This document shows positions 49,405-61,445 of a stretch of DNA of 64,000 nt, in pieces. A model generated the notes under the pieces. It did not search any database and had not been told where the DNA came from. It saw only the letters and a list, made by a program, of their open reading frames with translations. Origin of the DNA: Microvelia longipes (lineage: Eukaryota > Arthropoda > Insecta > Hemiptera > Veliidae); assembly GCA_018340805.1 (NCBI GenBank), contig JACMZG010000008.1:61379073-61443072 (forward strand). Reading direction: 5' to 3'. The position numbers were made by a program, and so were the translations under genes. Numbering within the stretch: position 1 is the stretch's first letter; each line of letters begins with the position of its first letter.

Positions 49405-51318
49405 AAAAGCTTTTAGAAAAAGAATTAAGGAGGAGGGCCTATTGCTTTTGTTTTTTAGTGTAAAAAATCCTGCTATTTTGTATTTAAATTAAGTACAAAG
49501 TGTTACAAGAAGCAAAGGTATGCCAAAGAATATGATAAGTATTAATATGAGATAAAGGCCAAATATTTATCATATAATTCTAACTCTTCAATTATAAACT
49601 CCATATTAAAGTAGAGAATTCATGTTTATGTTAAACTTTAATCTTTGCTGCATACTGATTTTTTTTTAAGAAAGTGATAAAATTTCAGATAGATTTCTGA
49701 TTAAATTCAAACAAACTTATTTCGAGTTTTTCCTCAAGAGATGTTGAAGCGTCATGCTTTTAATACATTTGTTTATTTAGTTAGTGACGGAGTTAAATAT
49801 AGATAAATTTATTAGAAAACTTTCGAGATGGATAAAATGAAAACTATAAAGGATAGGGAGTCCTAAAACTTTATTTAAGTTATACAAAAAATCTAAGGGT
49901 TTCCCCAATATAAAATATAATAAAGAAAATAAGAAAAATAAATGCATAAAATCTCTTGAGTTCATTTCTACTTTTCCGCAACCCTTTACCATCCAGGAGG
50001 GGGAAATCCACAGGCTTTTTTACGAGAATAAGTCAAAAATAAAAAAAAGGGAAATATAAGTGGGAGTCAAAAGCTGAATAAGGTTGGGGAGGGAGTTAGT
50101 TCTTTTGAATATGTTTTCAAGGACAGAAAAGGAAAACACAGCAACAGAAATTCAAATACTCCTGTCAGCTCGCTCTTTTCATGCATTTCAACTCCTTTTC
50201 TTTCCAATCTTTTATGTTTGTGGATTCTATTATATTTTTTTCTGATTTATAGAAAGTTTGAGCTTTTATTTTCAAATATTTTTTTATTATATTGGAAGTA
50301 AATATGAAATTTGTTTAAAATTGAGTCCTTTATTATTTTTCTTTTCAATTTAGGTTATCTTAAATTGTAACAGGTTGTTAAAAATACTTTTTAACACCTT
50401 AAGTGTTCAAGTTCAACCTTAGGGCACCTTCTTAAGAGAGAGTTGTTTCCTGGGAATTTTCAAAGTTCTATAACTATGGCTGACTTAAGTTAGGCAAATC
50501 ATTCTAAGAGAATGAAAATAACGTTTCAGCACCTGTTGAACATTTTAAATACTTATTGTTTCACCTTTAGGCCGAATCGAAACAGTACTAATGTCGAATA
50601 ATATTTTCAAAAACCTGGTAACTAATACTGGTAGCTAATACTAATGATGTCACTCATACTTTATAATAAATAGGATTCGAAACATTTATGAGAATAAGTT
50701 CGATTTTTTTCCAAGTTTCATTGCGGCCTGAAAAAGTCAGTGCGTTCTAGTGTGAAGTGGTTTTCGAGATATGTTTGTATTTTTTCTGGGATCTGTGAAG
50801 TATGAGGTAGGGGTACATATTAGTACTGGTATGAGGTATTTATTAGTTCTATATTTGGTAGCTTATTTTGATTGATATTTTAAAACTTAATCGAACGCGT
50901 TATATTTTATTTGGAAGTATAATTTAATAAAGGATTATTTTATTAATGTTTATTTGAGCAATGTGTATGTATGTAATGTATATACATTATATTAAGGATT
51001 AATGAAGTTAAAGGCGTCTGCATCTGTTGTCATTAATGTCGTTTTCGAGTAATAAAGTTTTCATGAAATAAAATTTCTCAAAGAGTTGTGTTTATAATTC
51101 ATTTATCACTTAAGTATGTAGGTGTTCTATACATATTTAAATAAACCTAGTGAAGTAACTTTAAGCAATTTAGCTTTCAAAGTTTCAAACTTAAAGTTTT
51201 CTGTTTATTAACCTTTTTCTTATAATTTATGTCTTATTAGATCTTTTCCAAAAAACTTTGTTTACATAAACTTATATAAGATTTTAATAAGATATTAGAT
51301 AAAGTTTTTAGGTTTGTT
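49405..51318. other. AT-rich, nothing recognised
   Basis: No supported gene. A 71-codon minus-strand frame at 49777-49992 has only AT-rich composition. Confidence 0.45.
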
Positions 51319-51319
51319 C

Positions 51320-51500
51320 CTAGGTGTTTCTATAGAACACGGTAACTTTAGAACGCTTTTTCGAATCAAAATGAAATATGGTATAAAAAGATCTAATAAA
51401 TGATTTGAACCCTATTGCTTATTAAACATGTATGACGTCATTAACGAGACTTAATGACTCAACTAAAATTTACTAAACCATAGGAAGTTACGAATTGAAT
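51320..51500 (+). repeat. CRE-core family fragment
   Basis: 'cggtaactttagaacgcttttt', 'gaaccctattgcttatt', TGACGTCA (51433-51440) and TGACTCA (51455-51461). Confidence 0.65.
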
Positions 51501-51611
51501 CTAAAATGTGGTACAGATATGTATAGAACTAAATGAGTTAAACATAGAGAAGGCAACCGTGATTATCAGGATTATCGTTTAACATATATACTTTTATGTA
51601 AGCAAACCATG

Positions 51612-52120
51612 TCCCTTTCTTTATTTATACTGAAGATTAATAGAAAATGTATTGTGTCTTCAAAAAAATCGAAACTGGGATTTCACCTTAATAATTCGTT
51701 TCTGGTGTTTTAAAAACTCCTGTGTGGGTTTCACAAAGTTGTCTATATGTGTGTGTGCGTGTGTGTGTGCGTGTGTGTGTGCGTGTGTGTGTGTGTTTGT
51801 GTGTCTGTCATCATCATATCTCCTTGAGTATTTATGCTAGAGGATTGAAACTTTGTGCAAACACCAATTTTTAAATCTAGTTAGCTACCCAGGAAATTTG
51901 AATGACGTCATTAACCTGAAATAATGATTAAGCAAAATTATCAAATAACCATGAAACGCGAAACAATGTTTCACCCAGTTTAAGATATTACATATATACA
52001 GCATCAAGATATTGCATATATAATATATACAGCATCAAGAGAGGTTAGTGCCTGGATAGGTAACCGCTTGAAATAAAACAAATTCATTTATTGTCTGAGT
52101 ACGTGCGAAACGAGTCCGAA
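51612..52120 (+). repeat. 5S-composite family copy whose tail is amplified
   Basis: Degenerate head, 'aaactgggatttcacctta', a long GTGTGTGCGTGTG run (51750-51802), TGACGTCA (51903-51910), then the 5S-like block and the first GTGCGAAACGAGTCCG. Confidence 0.85.
52029..52073 (+). pseudogene. 5S rRNA-derived segment, partial
   Basis: CAGCATCAAGAGAGGTTAGT, GCCTGGATAGGTAACCGCTT keep the box A to box C order. Confidence 0.65.
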
Positions 52121-52572
52121 TATGTGTACCAGAATAATCTATATTTCTTCTAAATATTCTGATATGTGTATTCTGAGTACGAGTGAAACGTGTACGAAGA
52201 TGTGTACCAGAATAAACTGTATTTCTTCTGAATATTCTAATATGTGTATTCTGAGTACGAGTGAAACGTGTACGAAGATGTGTACCAGAATAAACTGTAT
52301 TTCTTCTAAATATTCTGATATGTGTATTCTGAGTACGAGTGAAACGTGTACGAAGATGTGTACCAGAATAATCTATATTTCTTCTGAATATTCTGATATG
52401 TGTATTCTGAGTACGAGTGAAACGTGTACGAAGATGTGTACCAGAATAATCTATATTTCTTCTGAATATTCTGATATGTGTATTCTGAGTACGAGCGAAA
52501 CGAGTACAAACATGTGTACCAGAATAAACTTTATTTCTTCTGAATATTCTGATTTGTGTATACTGAGTACGA
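52120..52572 (+). repeat. 78-bp tandem array, 6 units, from the composite tail
   Basis: GTGTACCAGAATA starts at 52124, 52202, 52280, 52358, 52436 and 52514, exactly 78 bp apart. Each unit contains TGAGTACGAGTGAAACG, a version of the family's GAGGACGAGCGAAGCGAG motif. 78 is a multiple of three, so 26-codon repeats stay open on both strands. Confidence 0.97.
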
Positions 52573-52573
52573 G

Positions 52574-52642
<69 letters not shown>
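52574..52642. repeat. (TA)n microsatellite
   Basis: TA alternation directly after the 78-bp array. Confidence 0.96.
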
Positions 52643-52645
<3 letters not shown>

Positions 52646-53029
52646 TGTGTGCGTTATAACATGTTAATATTAAAATATTTTTAAAAGATACATTAAGCTT
52701 TAAAAGCATAACCTTTTTAAGGTATTCTTGTATTTTAAGATCTTTTGTTCCTTAAAAGAAAATTTAAGTCGGGGATTGAAGAAGGAATCCTCATTAATAT
52801 TTAATGTTGTTGAAAAAGGTTATATTTCATGCAAGTGTGTAATAAGTCGTTCAAAGTCAACTTTTCATTTTATTTGAATCTCAACACAAGAGTGAACCTT
52901 GCTTGATATAAAACTATTTTTACGAACAATATGACCTTACTCACTGACTTTATTGTGTTTTGCTGCTTTTTAAATGACTTAATTGCTATAAATTACTAAG
53001 TTATTCTTTTGAATAGACAAAGTTTCTGT
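52643..53029. other. AT-rich, nothing recognised
   Basis: No supported feature. Confidence 0.4.
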
Positions 53030-53215
53030 CTGCGTAACTACAGCAGTAGACTAATTTTTTGTTTACAGAGTTTCAACTCTCCAGCATAAAATTTTTTGTT
53101 GATCATAAAAATAGAATAGGTATGTGGTACCTCAAAAATTTTTCTTCCTAATCGGATTCGCTACGCTCATCCTTCGGTCTTGCTTTGCTCCTTCTCAGGT
53201 AAGAAACACGCTCGA
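53030..53215 (-). repeat. 5S-composite family fragments, minus strand
   Basis: The minus strand has GGATGAGCGTAGCGAATCCG (about 53152-53172) next to GGTACC. A separate bit of the body (ACTCTCCAGCATAAA on plus) lies before it. Confidence 0.6.
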
Positions 53216-53446
53216 TGATAGTGAGGGTTATATATGATTTATTATTGCTTCCGCTATAGTAAAATACCACCTAACAACCTTGTAAAATTATGTGCTTTAC
53301 TTGTGAAAACTAAGAATTAGGTAGTAGCGACTCCCTTTTGATATTTTATATAATTTTGTAGACAAATAGATATTTATATTTAATATTACACTTAATAACA
53401 TTTTACTAATTAAATTTCCTCCAATAATATACTTGGTTCATTATTT

Positions 53447-53478
<32 letters not shown>

Positions 53479-53788
53479 ATATTATATATATATATATATC
53501 TTAGTAAATGAAGTAATAATTTAATGAAAAGTAATAATAACAAGTTCGAACATAATTAATAAAAATAAAATGAATAGAAAAAAAAAAGATAAATAAATGA
53601 AAATTAAATTAAAATTAACAATATTTAACATAATATATGTAAAAATAATAAAATAAAATTAAAAAGAAACTAATTATATAAATAGGTTTGTATGTGTGTG
53701 TATGCATGAATTAATAAAAATGTATATTTTACCATCAAATTATTTTTTTATTACTTTGTGTTATTCTATGCTGTATTATTATTACTAT
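53216..53788. other. AT-rich with (TA)n at 53447-53500
   Basis: A-rich sequence follows the TA run. Nothing else. Confidence 0.5.
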
Positions 53789-53790
53789 TA

Positions 53791-54474
53791 GTCCAAGAGC
53801 CAGGGCTAAAAAATGTGACTCATTTTGTACCACTTCAAACCAAATGTTTCTGAAAATATACCTTAAATTATGAAGGAAAACCATAGTCTGTCTATCCAGA
53901 GTAGAGGCCTTTATATAAATGCCCTCGCTAAAAGAATTAGAAATTGCACTAATTTGAGTTTTCTTGCGATAAATTTTTCCCTGTTGGTCATGTGCAAAAC
54001 ATAAAGAGAACGTTTTTTGAAGCTAATAAAATTTTCCATGAAACAAGTTTTTTCGTCACAATTGGATAACTACCACTAAAGTTATGACATTTGTTAAATG
54101 GTCTAAAAAAGCGAATTTCAAAGAAATTCGCTGACTGTATAAATTAACATTTTTTTGGTGTTTTAAAAAGCCATAACTTTAGTTGTAGTTATCCAATTTT
54201 AGTGATAAAACACTCGTTTTATAGAAAGTTTTATCACCTAAAAAAAAATTACTCTTTATGTTTCGCACACGACCCACAGGGAACCATTTATTTAAGGAAA
54301 ACTGAAGTTAGTGCGATTTTATAAAATTTTGAGCATGCGCAGTCATATGAAGGGCTCCTCCACTCTGGATAGGCAGACTAAGTTTTTTCTTCATAATTTA
54401 AGGTATATTTTCAGCAAAATTTGGTTTAAAGTAGTACAAAATGAGTCACAGTTTTTCAAGTCCGACTCTTGGAC
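53791..54474. mobile_element. 684-bp MITE, GTCCAAGAGC-ended, TA duplication
   Basis: GTCCAAGAGCCAGGGCTAAA then AATGTGACTCATTTTGTAC mirrors the right end (GTACAAAATGAGTCAC...GACTCTTGGAC). TA at 53789-53790 and 54475-54476. Inverted homology extends far inward, so most of it is a foldback. Larger relative of 10195-10594. Confidence 0.85.
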
Positions 54475-54499
54475 TATAGTGTATATTTATATATTGTGT

Positions 54500-54935
54500 C
54501 GGATGACAGTGCTAAGACTAAGCCTAGTAGTAGTAGGGGGGGGGGGGTTAAGCCTGGTAAGTAGACACTGTAGTAGGTCCTTTTTACCAACCCCTTATCT
54601 CATCACCCTCAACCATTATCCATTCTACCTACCTGTTGAATTTTCTAATTTGATTTATATACTTATGAATATCCTGCCAGCTGATAGATTCCAGATCTTC
54701 TTCCTTCTATTCTCCAGTGCCAAAAATTTGAAAACGTATTCTGCTTTATCCTTCGTAGTACCCTAAAAAGTGATAATCAGTCTCCTCTTCCTCATTACAC
54801 ACCTTGCACAGAGGGTTTCGAGAGATTCCCATTAAAGTTAGGTGTCTTTTAAGTGGGCAATGTCCAGTTATAAGACCAAACATATTCCTTAAGTTTAGGA
54901 CTAATCCTAAATCGTATGCAAAGCATTTTTATCGA
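54500..54935 (-). pseudogene. Non-LTR retrotransposon ORF2, C-terminal remnant
   Basis: Decayed end of the reverse-transcriptase polyprotein of a LINE-type element. The full protein copies element RNA into the genome by target-primed reverse transcription. Read on minus from about 54900, the frame gives LNLRNMFGLITGHCPLKRHL, then a segment with MGISRNPLCKVCNEEEETDY and HF. The TGHC...H...CxxC...EEEET..H pattern is the family's usual C-terminal cysteine/histidine region after RNase H. A stop follows soon after HFLGYYEG. A shifted frame then continues with FGTGE, EEDLESISW, QDIHKYINQIRKFNR, also usual for the family end. The reverse transcriptase and endonuclease parts are absent from the flanking sequence. 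The piece is 5'-truncated, carries at least one frameshift and several stops, and abuts the MITE at 53791-54474. Clade (Jockey-, R1- or LOA-like) cannot be fixed. Not functional. Confidence 0.8.
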
Positions 54936-57900
54936 TATTTGTTTTATTTAAATAAACATGATAAAACTAATAAAATTCTACTTTGACTCTCTCTCCATAC
55001 GAATGTTACACGAGGATATATTGACAGAGTGCTGAGTGTGAAAGTGAGTGAATGGATAAGAAGCCCTTTAGGAGTATTGGGTTGCTAAACAACTCTTTGA
55101 GACTAATACTAAGAAAACAACTTATACTGCAAGTTTTACTTTTATATAAAGAAACTTGACTTTAAAAAAACAAACCTTGTTCTTGGATAACTTGTTCTAT
55201 TTCTCGCAAGAAACTTTATTTTCTTACTTCGCTAAAATATATTTATATAGCTCCGTTGGATACAACTTCATTATTCTGTGTATCTTATTCAAACTTAGTG
55301 CAAACAAAAATTACTTAGCATGCTTAAAATTTATTTGTATTAACCACACTAATTATTTTAAGTTTATAATAAAGTTATGTTATGCTATCATTATTTTTTT
55401 CATGGTCTGTGATACTATAGTCAAAGCATGCTTGATTAAAAAGAAATTATGCCTAATTAAAGGACATTGTGTCACTTCTTAGTGATTTAAGGAAATTCGG
55501 GGTACCACTCCGTACCATCAACTATCTAACATAATATTGAGTGTACCATCATGTGTTATAATACATCCATACTTTTGTATATACATAAATTCATACAGAT
55601 ATTTATATATCGTATAACCTTAAATAATGTATTGAGTCAAGCATAGTAATCATCATCACTGAACTAAATACAATATTTAAGGTTAGTGATGATATGATAC
55701 TACGAAATAGTGTTAATAAAATTTGAGTGTATTTCAGTTTCAAACACTGGACTTGATGCCGAAATCAATTAGTCAAAGATCAATTAATTAATGAACCGTA
55801 TAGATAAACATATCTAGCACTTTAGGTGGAGGAGTTATATAGAAAAGTAAGAGTATCTTAAGTTACAGTGAACTGCTGAATTCCCGTTTATTAAATGTGT
55901 ACCTATTAGAGAATGTAAGTACAAGACTTACCCAAGAAGTATCCAAAAACTTAAATGCAGATCTGCCAAATGTATCTTAATAATTCTCAACTATGAACTA
56001 CCAGGGTTAACTTAAAAATTATTTACCTTACTATAATAGAAGTACTATAATGCTAACGATCTAAGTATTGTAGAATAGACTAATTTATTTAAATTTGTTT
56101 ACAAATTAACTTAGTTATTTATAAAGGAGGTGACAGAGGGTTAGTTCAAGTTTAAAATTCTCAAAATTTGACGAACACTGAAATATTAATATGATCATAG
56201 TTTGTTACAAAGTTCTTATTAATTAAACGAAAATAAATTGTATAATTTGGTTGTAATATTACCTTATGAATTATTATAGGTTGTGTTCATTGTTTGAAAT
56301 ACCAAAACATGTAAGCCATGTTTAATAGTTACTTCTCTTATGTGAGATTATAAATCTGTATTAAATGTATTGTTAACTTGTTTCATAGAGCTAAGGAAGA
56401 TGGAAGTTTGCGACGATAAATTATAATTATTTACTTCTAATTGTATGATCAGAGTCGTAGAACTAGCCCTCGAAGGAACTTTACTTCTCTTAAATGATTT
56501 AAAAGTTTTATAAAAAGAAATGTTTCTCCAAAAGAGTAAATTTCTCATATATTATTCACCTATAAAAGCAACTTTATCATTAATTCTATCTAATTAAATG
56601 GCTACAACATGAATTCTGTATGAAATTAATTATGCTTTTGGTTCTATTTTAATTAATTAGCACGAAAGTGCTAAATCAATGTTGAATCAATTAGTGGTAA
56701 ATCAATGTTTCCGGTGGATCCTTTTGATTAAATTAACAAAATTTTAGTTTCTGAATGATGTATTAAAATTATTCTAATGAGAGACCAAAGAAAAGAAGAA
56801 GCATCTCCGTAGAGAGTACCGCCAAACATATTTTTAAAAAGGGTTTTTCGCACAATGTTGAGGGAAAGATCAAATTAGTATCAATTAGCTCTGTAGATCC
56901 TGATAAAGATAGATACCCCAGATATTTAGTGAATTTTCTAATTTAAATTAGGTATACCCAACCTTTTATATCTCAAATATTAATAAAATCATAAATGAAG
57001 AGGTAGAGACCGTTTTTGTATATAATCATTAAATATTTCTTTCCAATTAACTGCTAAATGGAATTTTTATTTGTTAAAAATGTATAATCCTTCTCGAAGC
57101 TGAAATCTAATTAGTATTTAATGCTGTTTATGTTTAAAATGTGGACATTACTTTCTGTTTTGTTTATTTAAAATATTTAAATATTCAAAACAATAGAGGA
57201 CACATTGTGTATTCATAGCATAACACATTTTCCAAGGGTATAACTTTCCACATGGCTGCGGAAAAATAAAATAAAGGTTGTATCGTAAACTTTTATTTAC
57301 CTTTTTAGTTTCCTCTTCGGAATATATTTGTGTATACTAGTCAAACATAAAAATTGTTTTATACGTTAAAAACATTGGTTCGTTGAACTTAAAGTAGTTT
57401 AAATAACTTCATTTTTAACAAAGCGTTAATAACATGACTCTTGTGGAAAATGGTGAGCAAAAACTCTGCATTATTTTTTTAAAAAAGGAAATGTTTTTGT
57501 TGCTAAAGTACAATTTTTTCGCCGAAACAAGAGGACAAACTGAGGACAGACATTTTTAAAACAATGTTAGTTTCTAAAATAGGAGAGAGGTAGAAAACCT
57601 CTTCTAATTTCGCTTGCTAAATTATTTAGTTATTTCATCCACCTCTCGCCAAGAGTCTGCTTTGCGACCTACTTTGTTTTTAGTAACGAAATCTACTAAC
57701 TTAACTTTATTTCCTTCGTTTTAAATTTTTTTCTCAGCGGATCTTCTTGAGCTAATTCGTTAATACCGTGGGGTATTGTAAAGAAAAACATCAAACTTTA
57801 TTCTTGTGGAAGAAATAAATAAATAATTAATAAGGGAGAAAGAAAGTTGGAAATCCTGCTTTCTTGCAGATAAAATAGTATTATTTGCTTTCTTGTCGTA

Positions 57901-58388
57901 ATATTTTATGTGAATCTTTATAAAGAAATAAATAATAAGTTTCTGCAAAGAAAAAAGCTTTAGAATACAAAAATTGGTGTCGGCAAACTTCAATGTAGAC
58001 TCTATTTAGCCTATATATACCCGTATAGTATGATTTTATGCGTGAGAAAGAATCGTAGAAGTAAGATTCAAACAAATGAATATAATCAAATAACAAGCTA
58101 AAGTACAATGGATAAAAACTATTACGATGGATTTGTTTTAATTTTTAATTATTTTAGATTATAGAATGAAAATTAGCTAAATCTTTTAATCTTAGTGACC
58201 CAGCTGCCAGAAATGAGTATACATCACTGTTTATAATTCAACCTATTAAAATAAACTAATTTTATTTGTTTCTAATTATATTTTGTTCTATTTGTTTACA
58301 TTTCTCATAAATTTTGTTTTTTAATTTTAGTAAATTTATAAATTGAGTGGTTTTTAGAGTTTTAGCCTCACCAGAATGATGTCACTGA
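54936..58388. other. AT-rich, nothing convincing
   Basis: About 3.4 kb. A 108-codon plus-strand frame at 55156-55482 and several shorter ones have AT-driven composition and no family resemblance. No arrays or paired ends were seen. Confidence 0.45.
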
Positions 58389-58396
58389 CCCGTGAA

Positions 58397-58734
58397 CAGT
58401 GGCAGACTGAGCTAAAAAGGCCCCAGTAGGGTTTGCTCTGAAAGGGCCCAAACCTATATCTCAAGGAGCCTAATAATAGAGGGGAGGTCCTATGGTTCTC
58501 CAAATAGAGGTGTCTTCTTTTAACTAAAGAAGTATAAATGATTCTAGTAAGCTTAATTTAATTTATTTAATTTTAATTTAATTAAAATTATTATAAAATT
58601 AAGTACATTAAATTAAATTATTTTATTTAAATAAATTAAAATAAACTTAAGCAAACTATAAATGAACTTAAATAAAACTTTGGCTGAGGAGCCCAAGAGG
58701 GCTGCCCCCGTCCTCACTGGCCAGTCCGCTCCTG
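58397..58734. mobile_element. 338-bp hAT-type MITE
   Basis: The left end CAGTGGCAGACTGAGC and the inverse of the right end, CAGGAGCGGACTGGCCAG, are variants of the widespread CAGNGGCGGACTGG hAT terminus. Flanks CCCGTGAA (58389-58396) and CCCGTGCA (58735-58742) are an 8-bp duplication with one change. The middle is AT-rich and noncoding. Confidence 0.85.
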
Positions 58735-58742
58735 CCCGTGCA

Positions 58743-59215
58743 ATGCTAATGTTGTTTTTGTTAATACTGGGACTTATTCTTTAAAAAAAATATTGGACTT
58801 TATTTAAAATTAGTTAAAATATTTTTACTTTGCAAAGCCTGTAACATAACAAAATATGATATACATTCTTTCTTTGCAAAATGCAATGTGCGTACTCGAG
58901 TTTTCTATCATTCTTTTTAAATTAAACAAAACGTGCAAGTTTTTGATTTAGGCAGCAATTTAGGAACGTATGTCTAAAACAGTCATGTATGTAAATTGGT
59001 ACATGAAAGACCCATTTTAGAGAATTATCAGCATGTTTTTCAATTTTGTCAATTTTGAAGTTATTTCTAATTCTGTCGTTTGCTTTTAAGGGGGCTCGTT
59101 ATTCTAATCTCTTACATAATACTTTTTTTATAAGATCTCTTTTTAAGATGATTTAGGTATACATAAAGTCATGTTAAGTATTTAAGTCTACCTTATCTCA
59201 TTTTAGGTACTTTAT

Positions 59216-59259
<44 letters not shown>

Positions 59260-60244
59260 TATATATACCAATATGATCTATATGATATATATATATGAGT
59301 TAGGGGGTTGGGTTTAAAGTGTAAGAAACATATGCAATCATGTTAGTAAAACAACCGATTTGTTTAAAGTATTATTTTAAAAAGAAATAAAATCAATAAA
59401 TTATCTTACGTAATGAATCTAGTCCTCGTAACAAAATGCTGGGTGATGCAATAGCTGATTTTATTCCACGTCGTAATGACTCTCATAAAACATAAATAAT
59501 TGTTACTATAATTAAAATTTAGCATCTAATTTTTATAATTTATTCTTCTTGTTTAAAGTATAAAGTATATTTGTCCCTAGGGCTTAGCTTTCAACTTGCT
59601 ATATAGATAGTGTTAGATAAATCAATCAAACGAAGTCCTTGACGAGAGATATCCTCTTGTTAGTATTACCAGAGACTATTTCTAAGTACTCCGTGGTATT
59701 ACTTTGTTTTTTCATCCCCTCAGGTCATAGCAACACATTTATCATAACTCTAGTCTATTTATTTACATTTGATAAACTAGAAAATTGGATCCTAGTTTAT
59801 TCCAACAACCAATAGGACTCGACCACCAATCGTAACATTACGTTCATTAAACGCATCCAATCTTCACTGGTACTTTTTTACTAGTTGTCCAATTGCTACG
59901 AAAAATAAATCATATTTAGACTTCTATTAAGGCAGAGTTGGAATTTTGTTATTATAAAAAACTTGGTTAAAATCCCTGGTTAAAATATAGAAAACTCTAT
60001 TTCAACCTAAATTTCCACCAAATTTGTCATTCTAACCGTGAAGTAAAAATAATAGAAACTTTTTAAAAACTGGTTATTGAAGTATTACTGTACAATGATT
60101 CGTTTGTTCTAAGGGTATTACAATAAAAATTAAACCGTATGAACTAAATCGCGTTTAACCTTCCCTGTTAATGTATCGTAAATACAATAGTTTGGAGTTG
60201 GAATTAAATAATTGATGCAACTTAAGCATCCCGTTTATTACACT
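58743..60244. other. AT-rich with (TA)n at about 59214-59270
   Basis: No gene or paired ends. Confidence 0.45.
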
Positions 60245-60362
60245 GCTCATTTATAGAAAATTTTCAAAGAAAAATGAGCATATGATATTCAAAAGTCATG
60301 GAGGGGTGGTGGTGAATTTTTTGGTAGGAGGAACTTACAAAGCAGTTAGTTCCACCCCCCAA
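60245..60362 (+). repeat. Dispersed G-rich-tailed fragment, second copy
   Basis: TCATGGAGGGGTGGTGGTGA then ATTTTTTGGTAGGAGG corresponds to 30680-30720. Confidence 0.5.
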
Positions 60363-60406
60363 AAAATATAAAGTACTTGCTCAAGGACCTGATAGTAAGC
60401 ACTGAT

Positions 60407-60417
60407 CATATATATAT

Positions 60418-60508
<91 letters not shown>

Positions 60509-60529
60509 ATATATATAATATATACATAT

Positions 60530-60572
<43 letters not shown>

Positions 60573-60605
60573 TATATATATATAATAATATACATAATAT
60601 ATATC
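60407..60605. repeat. (TA)n microsatellite, about 200 bp
   Basis: TA alternation with many AATA phase breaks. Open frames here encode only I and Y. Confidence 0.98.
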
Positions 60606-60624
60606 TGTTTGTGAGTGTACAAAA

Positions 60625-60900
60625 TATTGTTTCTAGACGTTTCGATGAGACACTATAATTTCAAACGCTTTTTTTGAAATTGACCTTGATCTGGTCCCGA
60701 ACCGTATTGCTTATAAAATATTTGTGACGTCATTAACCTACAATAATGAATCAGCAAAAATGTCAAAAAAATAGTTTGATTAAGCTGAAATTTTATACTC
60801 ATATACTAATATGTATGGTTAATACATACACAAAGTTAAAATGTATTATCAGCATTAGTTCTGGTTTTATCATTTGACATACATAACGCAATGTAAACAA
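60625..60900 (+). repeat. CRE-core family element, 5' part
   Basis: 'gagacactataatttcaaacgc', GGTCCCGAACCGTATTGC, TGACGTCA (60725-60732), CAATAATGAATCAGC, then 'tattatcagcattagttc' as in the composite family. Confidence 0.7.
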
Positions 60901-60944
60901 ATCACTTATTATTTTTAGTATTAGTCTCCATTATTATTATTATT

Positions 60945-61033
60945 TTAGTATTAGTGTATTAAAATAGTATGTGCTAAATGTGATATTAGTGTATTAAAAT
61001 AGTATGTGCTAAATGCGATATTAGTGGATTAAC
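60945..61033 (+). repeat. 35-bp tandem duplication, 2.4 copies
   Basis: TATTAGTGTATTAAAATAGT then ATGTGCTAAATGTGA repeats with one change. A third copy begins TATTAGTGGATTA. Confidence 0.9.
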
Positions 61034-61354
61034 ATCATGAAAATGGAGAATTTTAATTTTATGGTGAAGACTAAAATAAAAAAATAATTTCTTTAGAATA
61101 TTTGACATTATAGTTTTTCAACTATGTATATAATGTATTTTTTGAAACATGAATATGCCTTGTGAGCTTGAATAAAGGCGAAATATCTTTTTGATGTAGT
61201 TTGGTGAAGTTTTTATTCCGTCCTATCCTGTGCCCGAAAAATAAAAAGCATAAACAAATCACGTTTTTTGACTATTAGATTTAAAAATTCTTTTATATCG
61301 TGGCATAATGCTACTTATATGAACTAGCAATATGCCAAACTGATGTAAAACAAC

Positions 61355-61443
61355 AAACATGTGGCCGCAAAGTGGCCACAAGCGCTGACACCTCTACGCG
61401 TTACCAAGAGGCCGCGTTGCCATGAGGCCTTCGGCCTCGTGTT
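61355..61443 (+). repeat. GC-rich hairpin cluster ending the CRE-core element
   Basis: Perfect stems TGTGGCC/GGCCACA and GAGGCC/GGCCTC (loop TTC), with a weaker CCTCT/AGAGG between them. The ending corresponds to 32895-32937 and 19830-19855. Confidence 0.75.
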
Positions 61444-61445
61444 TT

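Noticed and set aside
52035..52709. 224-codon minus-strand and 181-codon plus-strand repeat proteins
   Set aside because: Both result from a 78-bp array without stops and the adjoining (TA)n tract.
54311..54766. 151-codon plus-strand open frame as a gene
   Set aside because: It runs from inside a MITE into the antisense of the LINE remnant, so it is a chance frame.
55156..55482. 108-codon plus-strand open frame as a gene
   Set aside because: Rich in F, L, I, K, Y and N. No recognisable domain, and nearby frames are no different.
60335..60622. 95-codon minus-strand open frame
   Set aside because: Encodes almost only I and Y from the (TA)n tract.
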